From the NCBI RefSeq assembly GCF_017873415.1, contig NZ_JAGGKD010000005.1, forward strand, positions 206,113 through 270,112: 64,000 nucleotides of DNA, given 5' to 3'. Source of the stretch: Methanolobus bombayensis. Its GTDB lineage: Archaea > Halobacteriota > Methanosarcinia > Methanosarcinales > Methanosarcinaceae. Below are positions 9,343-19,185 of this stretch, in pieces; the first letter of the stretch is position 1; each line of letters opens with the position of its first letter. The notes under the pieces are model-generated. The model did no database searches. It was not told the origin of the DNA and worked only from the letters and a program-made list of their open reading frames with translations. A program made the translations under genes and the position numbers.

Positions 9343-10221
9343 ATGCACAGGGATGACCGTGCACAGGTAGGTATAGGTACCCTTATCATCTTCATCTCCA
9401 TGGTACTTGTGGCAGCCGTAGCATCTGCCCTTTTGATCAAGACCTCAGGAGTGCTTCAGCAGAAAGCATCTCAAACCGGCCAGGAAACAACACGTGAGGT
9501 TGCTTCCAATATGCGTATTGACCGTGTGGAAGGAGCACGTGCTACTTATACTACGGTTACTGTTACAGACGGCACACCTTCATCTACTGCTTTAAACTGT
9601 TCTGAAGGTGGAATGATTGAGTGGATTTCTTCTTCGGGTGCTTTTAACATTTCAGTTGATGGTGGTGATGAAACCTCTGTTGAAGATGGTTCTTATTATG
9701 AATATCGTTTTTCACGTTCAGGTTCACACAATTTTTCCATAACCGGTACTGCCGGGACAACAACTGGAACTGTAACGGTTAGTGATACAGTAGATTATGG
9801 TGAGATTACAAAGCTGCACATATCCGTATCACTTGGACCGGGTAGTGAGGATGTTGATCTGTCACAGCTTATCATTTACCTTTCAGACGGAAGTCACGTA
9901 GCCAATGTTAGGTATGATACCAGCGATGAGGATGATGAAATCCATCTTCCTACAGAAGAGTATTTCACGGTAAGCCCTATTCGTACCCGAGACCAGACTG
10001 TGTTCAAGGCCACACAACCTGTATTGAGAACAGGTGATATTATGGAAGTGGTAGTTGATATCAGAAGGGTTTTCCAGGCAGATGATGTGGAGTATGAAGG
10101 TCTTGAACCAAGGACTGAGGTTTCATTCCAGGTAAGGCCGGAAGCTGGTGCACTTGTAGTTTTCGACTTCACAACACCGGGAGCATACTTTGATGAAAAG
10201 TATATCCTGTTGAGATATTAA
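9343..10221 (+). CDS. Archaellin (archaeal flagellin), enlarged by an inserted domain
   Basis: Structural subunit of the archaellum filament, matured by the class III (FlaK/PibD) signal peptidase. The N-terminus [20 protein letters not shown] is the classic archaellin processing site plus hydrophobic assembly helix. The C-terminal part (from about residue 155, [18 protein letters not shown]) is the beta-rich archaellin head. At 292 residues it is longer than the usual 200 or so; residues about 68-150 look like an extra beta-sandwich, rich in Ser/Thr/Gly with N-glycosylation sequons (NCS, NIS, NFS). No other archaellum genes lie nearby, so it must work with machinery encoded elsewhere. Confidence 0.85.
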   Translation: MHRDDRAQVGIGTLIIFISMVLVAAVASALLIKTSGVLQQKASQTGQETTREVASNMRIDRVEGARATYTTVTVTDGTPSSTALNCSEGGMIEWISSSGAFNISVDGGDETSVEDGSYYEYRFSRSGSHNFSITGTAGTTTGTVTVSDTVDYGEITKLHISVSLGPGSEDVDLSQLIIYLSDGSHVANVRYDTSDEDDEIHLPTEEYFTVSPIRTRDQTVFKATQPVLRTGDIMEVVVDIRRVFQADDVEYEGLEPRTEVSFQVRPEAGALVVFDFTTPGAYFDEKYILLRY

Positions 10222-10331
10222 AACTCAAAAGTTCAAAATTAAATAAGAAATTTTCAGGAAAAAACAACGTAACTTTACAAAATTAAGTTATGACGTCCTT
10301 CCTGATGTCTATTTATTTCTAAGAATGTTTT

Positions 10332-12380
10332 TTACTTTCCTGAATATGAATCTTCAGCAGAGCGGAAACTGACAGCTTTTTTGCGCATGTACTCCGGGAT
10401 AACATCCTTTTCTACAACAAGCTTGGATGTACCGATACCCACTACAATTACTTTTGTCTCAACAGGCTCTTCTCCTTCTCTGACCATGAGTTCCTTCTTT
10501 GTAACCTCTATCTCGACCTCATCTTTGCTATAACCGGCAGCTTTCATATAATCCATTATCATGTCCTTACCTGTGTTTCGGGCAAAGTCAAAAGCCTGTG
10601 CATAGTCAGGGAATATTTCTCTTCCTTCAGGTGTGAATACAAAATAACTGATAACTTCTTTTGCATTCTTTAGTTCCTCGTCAGAAACATTTTCACCTGT
10701 GATCGGAGCAAAGTCTTTTTTAATAAGGATTTCAACACGTTTAATACCTTTGCCAACAAGGGCACCGACAGCATTTCCCACACTGGCATGCTCGGGAACA
10801 ACTATGTTTGCATCGATGAGCTTCTCCATCTCTTCCTTGTATGCAACAACCGGACCGCCAAGAAGTACCACCGGAGTTTCCACCTTAAAACGTGTGTAGT
10901 TGTTACCTGTCAGCATCTGGTCAATAACTGATTGTGGAATTTCGTCGACCAGATATGATACAAGGTCGGATGCCATGTTCTTTGCAACTCTTTTCTTTAC
11001 CATGGTGGCAACTTCTTCTTTGCTGACACGCAATTGTTTTGCCAGTCTTTCAGCACCCAGAATGGAAGCTTCTGTTTCCCATTTCTGAAAATCTCCAAGA
11101 ACATGTAAGGCATCTGTTGGGGTAAAACCGATAGATTGTACAAGGCGTTTTTGGATAAGACCATCAAGTGCACGCACACTTGGCTGTTTCTTAAGGCGCT
11201 GGAATATATCCACATATGAAACAGGTGTTCCCTGTATTACATCGTAAATCTCTTCTTCCATCCTGCTTAGCTCAAAAGGACTGAGTCCTGTGCGAACAAA
11301 GAACTTTGTAGGCTGCACATTCTCACACAGAAGTTTTCTTGATGGGGATTTTGACTCTCTGAACCTTTCAAGGAAACCTGTATACTCTGAAGCAGCACGG
11401 CAGAGAGGAATTACTCTTCTAGGACCAACATAGAATTTCTGATCTTTTACCCATACATGGCTGTCTCCACCGGTCGCAGATGTTTCCATCCTGATAGCTT
11501 TAACCATGGTCTTCCACCCCCCAACAATTGCACCCTGATCACTGAGTTCAGGAACACCATTTCTGATAAGGGCAACATCAGTACTGGTACCTCCAACATC
11601 AACCATTGCACATGTATCATACTTTGTAAGGAAGGAAGCACCTACAAGACTTGCAGCAGGTCCTGAGAAAATAGATTCGATTGGGCGCTCCAGGGCCTCA
11701 TCCATTCCAACAACAGATCCATCACATTTGAGCATGAGCAGGTTTGCGTCCATGCCTCTTGATTTTATGTCCTGCATTATTGACTGGATGAACTTGTGGG
11801 TAATAGGCAGAAGCTGGGCATTAAGATATGCAGTTATGGCCCTGTCATATGCACCTACTTCCTGTGAAAGTTCGTGTCCGCAAACAACAGGAAGTCCGGT
11901 AAGCTCCCGGATAATTTCCTTTACACGAAGTTCATGTTCTGAATTACGGTTACTGAAGAATGATGATACAGAGAAGGCAGCAACATGTTTTTTTACTTCC
12001 ATGGCAAAGAGCTTGACACCATCCTCGTCAAGTGGCATGGCTTCTTCTCCATTACTATTATGTCCTCCACTCAACTGTACATAGTACTTTGCCGGAAATC
12101 CTTCCTTTGGAATTACGTAATCACCAACAAGAATAACACCTACAGGAAAACCTGTGTCTTCAAGTATTGTATTTGTGGATAAAGTGGTTGAGACTGAAAC
12201 CAGCTTTACGTCTTGCGCATATTCGGGGTTCAGCGAATCTATCACTTTTTTAATTCCGCCAATAGGGTCTGGATAAGTGGTAAGCACTTTTGTGGCATCC
12301 ATTATCACACCATCCGAATCGCGGATTATTACACCGTCTGTAAATGTTCCTCCGGCATCAATGCCCAGACTGTATTGCAT
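10332..12380 (-). CDS. Hydantoinase/oxoprolinase family protein (HyuA-like)
   Basis: Large 682-residue protein with the ASKHA-type fold of hydantoinase A/oxoprolinase. The N-terminus has the first phosphate loop (SLGIDAGGTFTDGVII), the N-terminal HyuA domain continues through STTLSTNTILE, and the second phosphate loop is CAMVDVGGTSTDVALI near residue 262. The C-terminal third diverges from characterised enzymes. True substrate is unknown; ATP-dependent ring opening of a cyclic amide is the family reaction. It is oriented with the mcr operon but separated from mcrA by 184 bases that include a terminator-like hairpin, so it probably has its own promoter. Confidence 0.85.
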   Translation of the reverse strand: MQYSLGIDAGGTFTDGVIIRDSDGVIMDATKVLTTYPDPIGGIKKVIDSLNPEYAQDVKLVSVSTTLSTNTILEDTGFPVGVILVGDYVIPKEGFPAKYYVQLSGGHNSNGEEAMPLDEDGVKLFAMEVKKHVAAFSVSSFFSNRNSEHELRVKEIIRELTGLPVVCGHELSQEVGAYDRAITAYLNAQLLPITHKFIQSIMQDIKSRGMDANLLMLKCDGSVVGMDEALERPIESIFSGPAASLVGASFLTKYDTCAMVDVGGTSTDVALIRNGVPELSDQGAIVGGWKTMVKAIRMETSATGGDSHVWVKDQKFYVGPRRVIPLCRAASEYTGFLERFRESKSPSRKLLCENVQPTKFFVRTGLSPFELSRMEEEIYDVIQGTPVSYVDIFQRLKKQPSVRALDGLIQKRLVQSIGFTPTDALHVLGDFQKWETEASILGAERLAKQLRVSKEEVATMVKKRVAKNMASDLVSYLVDEIPQSVIDQMLTGNNYTRFKVETPVVLLGGPVVAYKEEMEKLIDANIVVPEHASVGNAVGALVGKGIKRVEILIKKDFAPITGENVSDEELKNAKEVISYFVFTPEGREIFPDYAQAFDFARNTGKDMIMDYMKAAGYSKDEVEIEVTKKELMVREGEEPVETKVIVVGIGTSKLVVEKDVIPEYMRKKAVSFRSAEDSYSGK

Positions 12381-12518
12381 TTTAGTTCACTCCTTAAAAC
12401 AAAATCAAAGTAATAATTAATAGTGTAAAAAACAATGGTTTTGCAATATTTAAGCATTACCACGCAAAGAAGAACACAAGATGGGAATAGTAATTGATAA
12501 ATCAGAATTAAAGAATTT

Positions 12519-12551
12519 CAAAAAAGAGTAAGTAGTAGGCATAAAGCCTAC
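12519..12551 (-). terminator. Terminator-like hairpin after mcrA
   Basis: Read on the minus strand, 13 bases after the mcrA stop there is GTAGGC-TTTAT-GCCTAC, a 6-bp hairpin with a 5-base loop, followed after a short spacer by a run of six T. This would end the mcrBDCGA transcript. Confidence 0.6.
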
Positions 12552-12564
12552 ACTTGTTTTAAAT

Positions 12565-14283
12565 TTATTTTGCTGGAATGATGAGTGATCTCTCACCAGC
12601 AGGCTCGAACTCTCTGAGTGCACCCTTTGCGAACTCCTTCCTTGGCTTTGTGAAGTCAAATGGCAGGAGCTTGTCTGCGAATGCTACCTTGACGAGTGGG
12701 TTGACTGCGAATGCGTCTCCACGACCGGCGTGTGCACCGGAGGTGATTGCTGCATATCCACCCTGGTGACCTACGTTCATTGCGTAGTTCGGATAGTTTG
12801 GTCCACGGAGTTCAAGAGCAAGACCTTCGTCGGACTGGTATGAGAGTACGTTTGTAGCACCACACTGGTCCTGCAGGTCGTATCCGAAGAAACCGAGTCT
12901 TCCGAGTGCTTCCTTGTGGAGGTACATACAGAGGTACCATCCGGAAAGACCAGCATTTCCGTTTCCTGTTGCGATTGAAACAGCGGAACCAGCTGCTGCG
13001 GAAAGACTTGTTGCTCTCTGTGATCCACCGAAGTGGTCTTCGAGGGTTGTTGGGTATTTCTCGTAGTTCTCAAGACCGTAGATTGTGGACTCTGTTGCGA
13101 TGTCCTTTACTACGTCGAGGTTTGCAGCTACCTTGTTGTCTGTACCCTTGTTTGCTGCACCGTCGTACTTGTCGTTGATATAGTCAACGTTGTAGTAGAG
13201 GTTGTCATCAAGGATGTTGTTACAGTATGCTGCTGTTGCGTACTGGGTGAAACCTACACCACCGGACATGTATGAACCGAGCCAGATCTGGTCGTAAAGC
13301 ATACATCCTGCACCGACTACTTCAAGAGCTACGTGTGCTGGGTCTTCTGCGTCTACACGGCTTGTCTGTACGATATCTGCCATGTGACCGAATGGGATTC
13401 CTCCAGGCTCGTTTGGTGCACGTGCACGTCTTGCTGGGAGCATGTCACCCATCTGGATAACACCAGCGTGCTTTGCTGCGTATGAAAGGTCAGCTACTGC
13501 TGCTTCACCAGCACACATGCTGTATGCTGAAATGAATGACATACCGACCTGCATAGCCATCCATCTGCTTGTCTGACCACCGTCTGTGGTTCTGCTGACA
13601 ATTGTTGGGATGTGTGCTGCCTGCCATGATGTCTTTCCGATTGATGCCTTGATCTGCTCTGCCTGTTCTTCTGGGAATTCCTTGTTGATGTCAATAAGGA
13701 ACTGGCTGTCGATCTCGTCTGCGAGTTCATCGTCACCGGTGAAGATCTTGACGTAACAGTCATCTACAAGAGCTGGGTGTGTTTCGACCATGTGTTCCTG
13801 GACAACTGCTCCACCAGGAAGTGCGTGGTTGAGTGTCTCAAGGTAGTGGTTGATTGTTTCTGGTGTGACTTCGATACCGAGCCTCTTCTCGAGTGTCTCG
13901 TGTGCGAGGTCCATACCGACAACTACTGTCCTTCTGATGTCGTCCCACATCTGCTGCATTGCTGCGTTGTTGACGTAGTGAAGGTCGTCGATCTCGACCA
14001 TGTCATCTGTTCCTGAAAGGAAAGATGGTGTGAGTGCTCTCTGACCGAGTGGGATACCACCACAGTGCATCATTGGGTTGTAACCGACAAGTCCTCTCTT
14101 TGCTGCGAGTTCCTGACCTGCCTTTTTCATCTCTAATTTACGTGGGTTCTGATCAACACCAAGTCTGTAGTACTCTACAGTCTTGTCGGTGATCTCTCCA
14201 CCGCTCATCTTGTTAGTACCATGCTCTTCTGTGTACTTTTTCTGCATGTGTTTTGCAAACATTCTCTTTCTATCGTCTGCCAT
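12565..14283 (-). CDS. mcrA: Methyl-coenzyme M reductase alpha subunit
   Basis: Catalytic subunit of the nickel F430 enzyme that makes methane from methyl-CoM and CoB; works in the cytoplasm as (alpha-beta-gamma)2. The 572-residue protein has the F430 axial glutamine (VVQEHMVE, Q162), the catalytic tyrosine in [10 protein letters not shown] (Y348), the methyl-histidine site H272 (AAKHAGVI), the methyl-arginine site R286 (PARRARAP), and the thioglycine/methyl-cysteine site [12 protein letters not shown] (G467, C474). The ATG chosen (MADDRKRMF) has a strong ribosome-binding site GAGGTGAT that overlaps the stop codon of mcrG; an upstream in-frame start would add 29 unconserved residues. Last gene of the operon. 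Confidence 0.99.
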   Translation of the reverse strand: MADDRKRMFAKHMQKKYTEEHGTNKMSGGEITDKTVEYYRLGVDQNPRKLEMKKAGQELAAKRGLVGYNPMMHCGGIPLGQRALTPSFLSGTDDMVEIDDLHYVNNAAMQQMWDDIRRTVVVGMDLAHETLEKRLGIEVTPETINHYLETLNHALPGGAVVQEHMVETHPALVDDCYVKIFTGDDELADEIDSQFLIDINKEFPEEQAEQIKASIGKTSWQAAHIPTIVSRTTDGGQTSRWMAMQVGMSFISAYSMCAGEAAVADLSYAAKHAGVIQMGDMLPARRARAPNEPGGIPFGHMADIVQTSRVDAEDPAHVALEVVGAGCMLYDQIWLGSYMSGGVGFTQYATAAYCNNILDDNLYYNVDYINDKYDGAANKGTDNKVAANLDVVKDIATESTIYGLENYEKYPTTLEDHFGGSQRATSLSAAAGSAVSIATGNGNAGLSGWYLCMYLHKEALGRLGFFGYDLQDQCGATNVLSYQSDEGLALELRGPNYPNYAMNVGHQGGYAAITSGAHAGRGDAFAVNPLVKVAFADKLLPFDFTKPRKEFAKGALREFEPAGERSLIIPAK

Positions 14284-14293
14284 TATAATCACC

Positions 14294-15043
14294 TCAGTTC
14301 TCCGGCTTGAAGCCGTATGTGGTTCTCTGGTCGAATACTCTGTGTACCCATTCAATGACCTCTGCGTCATCTCTGAATGCTACATTGTCGACACGGTAGA
14401 TTGTTGTTCTCTTTGCTGCTTCTTCTGCAGACATTGGCTTTCCGAGGTCTACCTTCTTGTCGATTGGTCTTCCTACCTGGTCCTTGTGCATGATGATTAC
14501 ATCGCCTTCTTTTCTGCACCTGTCGAGCATGTCGAACATTACACCGTCTTCAGGAAGTCTGAGTGAGTGACCGTGTACAGTTGCACCCCTAAGACTTGCG
14601 AGTGCTGGGCAGGTCATTTCAGTTTCCATCTGGAACTTTGCGATCTCTTCCATGTCTCTTTCACGAGCTTCAACTACCTGACGGCCGGAAAGTGTACCTG
14701 GGTCGACACCTCTGAAGTTGATTGCTGCGTTGTATGATCTGAAGTATGGTACTGATGGACCGTTGTACATTGAGTCAACGAACTGTACGTACCTTACCCT
14801 GTCACCAGCTTTTGCACCTGGTGTTGGTTCTACGAGTTCTCTGACTGAACACTCTGGCTCGCCCATTTCTGCGAGTGGTGGGTGGGTGCTTGGGTAGTCG
14901 CTACCTGGTGCACGGTGTCCGAGAACAAGTGTCAGGTCATCATCGGAAACTTCTCTGAGTTTCTCGACTTTACCAGACATGTGTTTTCTTCTGTTTTCAG
15001 CAACGGATGTTGCTCCTGGATAATATTGTGGTTCATATGCCAT
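14294..15043 (-). CDS. mcrG: Methyl-coenzyme M reductase gamma subunit
   Basis: Gamma subunit of the methane-forming reductase, contributing to the F430 and CoM pocket. The 249-residue protein begins [18 protein letters not shown] and contains [18 protein letters not shown] near residue 45 and [18 protein letters not shown] near 150, all family hallmarks. It lies 12 bases after mcrC and its stop is embedded in the ribosome-binding site of mcrA, so mcrG and mcrA should be translated in near-equal amounts, as the hexamer needs. Confidence 0.99.
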   Translation of the reverse strand: MAYEPQYYPGATSVAENRRKHMSGKVEKLREVSDDDLTLVLGHRAPGSDYPSTHPPLAEMGEPECSVRELVEPTPGAKAGDRVRYVQFVDSMYNGPSVPYFRSYNAAINFRGVDPGTLSGRQVVEARERDMEEIAKFQMETEMTCPALASLRGATVHGHSLRLPEDGVMFDMLDRCRKEGDVIIMHKDQVGRPIDKKVDLGKPMSAEEAAKRTTIYRVDNVAFRDDAEVIEWVHRVFDQRTTYGFKPEN

Positions 15044-15055
15044 AATTATTCACTC

Positions 15056-15658
15056 CTAATTCTCTAATGATCTCATTGTGGTTTTCACGGCTTTCACGAG
15101 TTCGTTCAGTTTTTCCCTCGAACATGATTCTCCTCGTGTAACTCCTGTCACAATTTCCATAACCCTTCCTTTTGCTAAAATATCACTATCCTTAGGTTTA
15201 ACAAGCCTTGTCTTTATCCCTGCCATTGCAAAATCCTCGAAATCAACAAGGGTCTGGCAAACAATTACTGCAGGAACATCGGCCTGTTCAAGAATTGCCT
15301 TTACTTTTCTTACCACATGGTCCCTGATATTTCCTGTATGGATCACAGCAACCTTGTGCCTGTTTATCTGTGCTATCTCCTCGGGACTTATTCCAAAGGA
15401 GCCGGAACCCATATTTGTGTCCGGAACACCGGAACCGGTATTAAGCACAAGCACACTTACCTGAATTTCCTCACGGCGCATGCCATATGTGAGTTCACAG
15501 ACAGGTTTTGTGATATGTCTTCTTCCCGGGCTCATTGCAACTGCGATGACATCAGGCCTTCCGGTTTCAGAAAGGGTACCGCGTTGTGCAAGTCCTCCCC
15601 CTCTTCCAAGGCCCATTCCGTGTCTGCAATCTACAACCTGTGTTTCCCGGTCAAACAT
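15056..15658 (-). CDS. mcrC: Methyl-coenzyme M reductase operon protein C
   Basis: McrC is a conserved operon partner reported to take part in the ATP-dependent activation complex of methyl-CoM reductase; it is not a subunit of the mature enzyme. The 200-residue protein shows DCRHGMGLGRGGGLAQRGT near the N-terminus, MSPGRRHITKPVCE, and LNTGSGVPDTNMGSGSFG. It follows mcrD by four bases and precedes mcrG by twelve. Start at MFDRETQVVDC, where similarity begins. Confidence 0.96.
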   Translation of the reverse strand: MFDRETQVVDCRHGMGLGRGGGLAQRGTLSETGRPDVIAVAMSPGRRHITKPVCELTYGMRREEIQVSVLVLNTGSGVPDTNMGSGSFGISPEEIAQINRHKVAVIHTGNIRDHVVRKVKAILEQADVPAVIVCQTLVDFEDFAMAGIKTRLVKPKDSDILAKGRVMEIVTGVTRGESCSREKLNELVKAVKTTMRSLEN

Positions 15659-15662
15659 AATA

Positions 15663-16160
15663 TCACTCGTCCTTATCTTCGGGTTTAAGGATGCATACAG
15701 GTTGATCTTTCAATTTTCCTTTCGGGTCTGTCATTCCTATCATCATAGGGTCAGCCCCCGGTCCACGCTTTGCATAGTCGGTGACTGTCTGTTTTGTCGG
15801 GATGAAATTACCTTCCCTGAACTCGAAGGGTATTGAAAGAACATCTTCGCAAACTTCCCTTACCTGCTCTTTTGTATCTACATCAACAACTTCCATACGG
15901 ATACTGCCAACATACACTGCAAGTTCTATTGCCTGGCCTGCAACCTCGATCACAGCATTCCCCGGATGATTCACAGGTAATCCTGATGCAGGTCCGTAAG
16001 GAACGGTCTGGGGAAGTCTGGGGCCATGGACAAACAGCCTGACAATTCCATCGATTTCAGCGATGGAGGTGAGCAAGTTCTGTGCTGTTTCGGGTTTAAG
16101 CAGCCTGGAAGGGAATATTTCAAGCTGCACAAAGTTTGTCTCTGAAAGAGTATCGGACAT
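15663..16160 (-). CDS. mcrD: Methyl-coenzyme M reductase operon protein D
   Basis: Small accessory protein encoded between mcrB and mcrC in most methanogens; it is thought to help assemble or load apo-reductase and F430 but its activity is not settled. The 165-residue product has the family segments LEIFPSRLLKPETAQNLL and RLFVHGPRLPQTVPYGPASG, and a C-terminal RGPGADPMMIGMTDPKGK. It starts 47 bases after the mcrB stop. Confidence 0.96.
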   Translation of the reverse strand: MSDTLSETNFVQLEIFPSRLLKPETAQNLLTSIAEIDGIVRLFVHGPRLPQTVPYGPASGLPVNHPGNAVIEVAGQAIELAVYVGSIRMEVVDVDTKEQVREVCEDVLSIPFEFREGNFIPTKQTVTDYAKRGPGADPMMIGMTDPKGKLKDQPVCILKPEDKDE

Positions 16161-16207
16161 TTTTGTTACCTTTATTATATGTGATATTTAAGGAGGGATT
16201 TTGTGTC

Positions 16208-17512
16208 TTAGAGCGCACCTGCCACTGCCTTGATTGGCTCCTTGAATTCTGGAATTGATCCGAATACAGTACCGACAAGTCCTGATGTCTTCTCGATGGA
16301 GAACATCTGTGTACCTGCGTCAAGTGAGACTGCTGCACATACACAAGGAATTGCGAAACCTCTGGAGTGCCTGGTTACAACGTGGTTACCGTTGAAGATA
16401 CCTGGTCCGCCACCACCATAGATGGAGTGACTGAAGAATGAGAATCCTACTGCAGTACCCTGTGCTCTACCCATGTCACAGCCTGGAAGACCTGTTTCCT
16501 TCTCAAGCATGTCATTGAAGTAGAGGATAGTTGATGATACATTCTGAGCTGCTCTGCCTGCACCACAGTTTACCATGGTTGCTGCGAGCTGACCGACTGC
16601 TGCACATGCATTCCACATGGATACGTCGTTTGCCTTGTAGAAGTTGTAGCCGGATGGTGCTGTCTTGTCAACGGAGATGATACCTGCTTCAAGAGCTCTG
16701 TCTACTGTTGACTGGATCACAGTACCGATTGTACCGTCCTTTCCGTTCTCTTTTACGATGTCGTAAACGAAGTTGTTTGCGTTAAGACCCTGATATGCAA
16801 GACCGAGTAACTGGTGTCTCTCGAATGGTCCTACAGCGTTACCCATCTCGTACATACCTACCTGCTCGAAGATGGATGAGAGTGCTGCTGCATTCATTGC
16901 CTTCTTACCGGTAATTGCTGCAACGTGGTTTGTTGTGATGTTCCTCAGGGAGTAACCGAGACCTTCGTTCTTCTGTGGGATACTGAGGATGGATGCAATG
17001 TTACCACCGGACATGTCCATTGTCTGTGGGTAGCTTCCCCATACAGCGGACTTTACGATTGGTGCATCGAACATGTCAGTGTTGAACATGTCAATGATTG
17101 TCTGGACGACTGCTGCACCTGTTACGGTACTTGCAGATACGAAGTCAGCACCGACCTGTGACCTTACGCTTGGTACCTGTACAAGAAGCTGCTTTCCGCC
17201 ACCAAGTTCCTGTACGTTGGTGTCGTCGCCATCGTTTACGCTAACGAGTTTTGCTACAGCATCCTGGATTGCACCGGAGTTGCCAACAATATCGTAATCG
17301 AGTTCTCTTCCGAGGATCTTTTTCTTTGCTCCGCCCATTGCACCTGTTTTAAGTGCTTTCTCGATACCTGCGAGATTCACAGCAACGGTTCTCTTTGTAT
17401 CTTTGATGATATTTTGAATCGCTGCGTTTCTTGTTGGCGCAATATCCATAAGATCAACGCCGCTTTCCAACAGTTTTCCTCTGTCGTCGTAAATGTCTAT
17501 TTTATCAGACAC
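16208..17512 (-). CDS. mcrB: Methyl-coenzyme M reductase beta subunit
   Basis: Beta subunit of the methane-forming reductase; its C-terminal part lines the CoB channel. The 434-residue sequence has the family start [15 protein letters not shown] and the conserved [20 protein letters not shown] near residue 365, and ends IKAVAGAL as Methanosarcina homologues do. The initiation codon is GTG with a near-perfect ribosome-binding site (GGAGGA, 8 bases before). It is the first gene of the mcr operon, behind a long leader. Confidence 0.99.
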   Translation of the reverse strand: MSDKIDIYDDRGKLLESGVDLMDIAPTRNAAIQNIIKDTKRTVAVNLAGIEKALKTGAMGGAKKKILGRELDYDIVGNSGAIQDAVAKLVSVNDGDDTNVQELGGGKQLLVQVPSVRSQVGADFVSASTVTGAAVVQTIIDMFNTDMFDAPIVKSAVWGSYPQTMDMSGGNIASILSIPQKNEGLGYSLRNITTNHVAAITGKKAMNAAALSSIFEQVGMYEMGNAVGPFERHQLLGLAYQGLNANNFVYDIVKENGKDGTIGTVIQSTVDRALEAGIISVDKTAPSGYNFYKANDVSMWNACAAVGQLAATMVNCGAGRAAQNVSSTILYFNDMLEKETGLPGCDMGRAQGTAVGFSFFSHSIYGGGGPGIFNGNHVVTRHSRGFAIPCVCAAVSLDAGTQMFSIEKTSGLVGTVFGSIPEFKEPIKAVAGAL

Positions 17513-17561
17513 GTATATTTTCCTCCTATGTTTCTATTCAGAAATCGCCCATTCTGGAAAT

Positions 17562-17617
17562 GTACAGGTGAACGAATGAATGCTAATTACTTTGTACCAC
17601 ATAGTAATTTCCTGTAC
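17562..17617 (-). promoter_or_regulatory. Two-stem hairpin in the mcr leader
   Basis: On the minus strand the leader of mcrB can fold with an outer 7-bp stem GTACAGG/CCTGTAC and an inner 7-bp stem AATTACT/AGTAATT closing an 11-base loop, with a one-sided internal bulge of about 16 bases. The fold ends about 35 bases before the ribosome-binding site. Both stems are perfect. It may stabilise the abundant mcr message or regulate it; the role is inference. Confidence 0.5.
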
Positions 17618-17773
17618 GAATTTTTTCCACTGGGAATTCTCGGAATAATTAAGCAACGATGACGTTTAAACCTTTTGCATCGATTCCTGACAATTTCGCA
17701 ATCATCAACCGCAAGCAAAATTTCCATGCAAAAATTATTCATCATGTCATCCATTGACATTTGCGTGGAGAAG

Positions 17774-17827
17774 ACTTAAATAAAAGAATGCAGGCCAAAG
17801 AAATATCTTATTTTTTCCTTTATAAAT
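17774..17827 (-). promoter_or_regulatory. Candidate promoters of the mcr operon
   Basis: Two minus-strand TATA-like elements precede mcrB: ATTTATAAAG at the distal end and TTTTATTTAAG at the proximal end of this interval. They would place starts about 280 and 240 bases before mcrB, giving a long 5' leader in the 409-base gap shared with mmp10. Which one is used cannot be told from sequence. Confidence 0.45.
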
Positions 17828-17888
17828 ATAATGTCTTTTCATCGCGTATATGATGAATTATTACTATTTGATCATGCGAACCACAAAC

Positions 17889-17898
17889 CTTTAAGTAC
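17889..17898 (+). promoter_or_regulatory. TATA box of mmp10, leaderless transcript likely
   Basis: CTTTAAGTAC is centred about 28 bases before the mmp10 ATG, so transcription would begin at or next to the start codon. No ribosome-binding site precedes the ATG, which agrees with a leaderless message. Confidence 0.5.
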
Positions 17899-17921
17899 CT
17901 ATATATTATCTAACTCGTCCT

Positions 17922-19157
17922 ATGGAGATCACTGCTGACGTAGGAGGCAATCCGGGAATAGATTGCAAAGGCTTCTGTACATATTGTTATTTCAAGAAAG
18001 TAAAAGAAAATCCTCCATTTGGATGTAAGTACTGTTTACCTTTCAAAAAAGGATGCGACTACTGCACAAGAGGTGTCAGGGAATCCTATTCCGGTTTTAA
18101 GCCAGGTCAGTATGTGTTCCAGGAACTCTACCAGCGTTTAATGATGACAGCTAATAAAATCGATAAGATCACCATAAGTGGCGGGGGGGACGTAAGCTGT
18201 TATCCTGATCTGATGGAACTGGTGGCTAACATTGCCCAGTTCGGACTGCCTATACATCTTGGTTACACCAGCGGAAAAGGTTTCATTAAAGGTGATGAGG
18301 CAGAGTTCTTCATAGAATATGGTGTTAATGAGGTATCATTCACAGTATTTGCAACCGATCCGCATCTCAGGAAAGAATACATGCGCGACCCGGAACCTGA
18401 AGCTGCACTGGAAGTTTTGCGTCAGTTCTGTCAGCATTGTGACGTTTACGCAGCAATAGTTCTCATTCCCGGGGTAAATGATGGTGATGTTCTTGACAAA
18501 ACCCTTGCAGACCTTGAAGAGATGGGAGCTAAAGGTGCAATACTTATGCGCTTTGCCAATAATACAGAAGAAGGTCTCATACTGAATAACTCTCCGATAA
18601 TGGAAGGGATCGAAACGCACAGCATTGAAGAATTTGTAAATATAGTAAAGGATGCAGATGCAAAGTACAATCTCCGCATAACAGGAACACCACTTGAAGA
18701 CCCGTTGATAGGATGTCCTTATGCAATCAGAAATGAACCGGATGAACTGGAAAAACTTCCTGAGGTCAGAAAAGATGCAACAATTCTTACAAGCAGAGCC
18801 TCAAAAGACAGACTTCAGGAGATATTCACAAAAATTGGAAGTGCTGTTAATGTTGTTGCCGTGGACAAGGATATCGGTTGCCTCATTACAATAGATGATC
18901 TGAAAAAACTGGACCTGTCAGAAGTAAAGGAAACTGTTGTAATTCCGGGAAGAGCATTCGTACATGATCCAGAGGTTACAACTGTACTCTCAGAAGACGG
19001 TGTCTCGCGCTTTGTCCGCCGTGGACCTGATATGCTTACCTACGATGGTGAGATGTCAATAGGTCTTTCAAAAGAAGAAGTTCTTGAATTTGAGGTGGAG
19101 CAGTTCACAGAACTCATTCATGAAATAAATGCAATAGGTCTGCCTGTTAATGAATAA
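17922..19157 (+). CDS. mmp10: B12-dependent radical SAM methyltransferase Mmp10 (McrA arginine C-methyltransferase)
   Basis: Installs the 5-C-methyl group on the active-site arginine of McrA (R286 here). The radical-SAM cluster motif is C15-x3-C19-x2-C22, followed at once by Y23, the residue reported to coordinate the cluster iron in the Methanosarcina enzyme. Four further cysteines (C35, C38, C45, C48) can bind the second metal/cluster site, and [12 protein letters not shown] near residue 87 is the SAM-binding GGE-like strand. The 411-residue length matches the family. It is divergent from mcrB, so modifier and target are neighbours. Start at [12 protein letters not shown] with a leaderless promoter. 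Confidence 0.95.
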   Translation: MEITADVGGNPGIDCKGFCTYCYFKKVKENPPFGCKYCLPFKKGCDYCTRGVRESYSGFKPGQYVFQELYQRLMMTANKIDKITISGGGDVSCYPDLMELVANIAQFGLPIHLGYTSGKGFIKGDEAEFFIEYGVNEVSFTVFATDPHLRKEYMRDPEPEAALEVLRQFCQHCDVYAAIVLIPGVNDGDVLDKTLADLEEMGAKGAILMRFANNTEEGLILNNSPIMEGIETHSIEEFVNIVKDADAKYNLRITGTPLEDPLIGCPYAIRNEPDELEKLPEVRKDATILTSRASKDRLQEIFTKIGSAVNVVAVDKDIGCLITIDDLKKLDLSEVKETVVIPGRAFVHDPEVTTVLSEDGVSRFVRRGPDMLTYDGEMSIGLSKEEVLEFEVEQFTELIHEINAIGLPVNE

Positions 19158-19185
19158 AGTACCCCTGTTTTTATAAGAGGACTTA

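Noticed and set aside
12777..14566. Several open frames antisense or in other frames to mcrA and mcrG (up to 127 residues)
   Set aside because: Codon pattern and low-complexity Cys/Val/Ser products show they are shadows of the highly codon-biased mcr genes.
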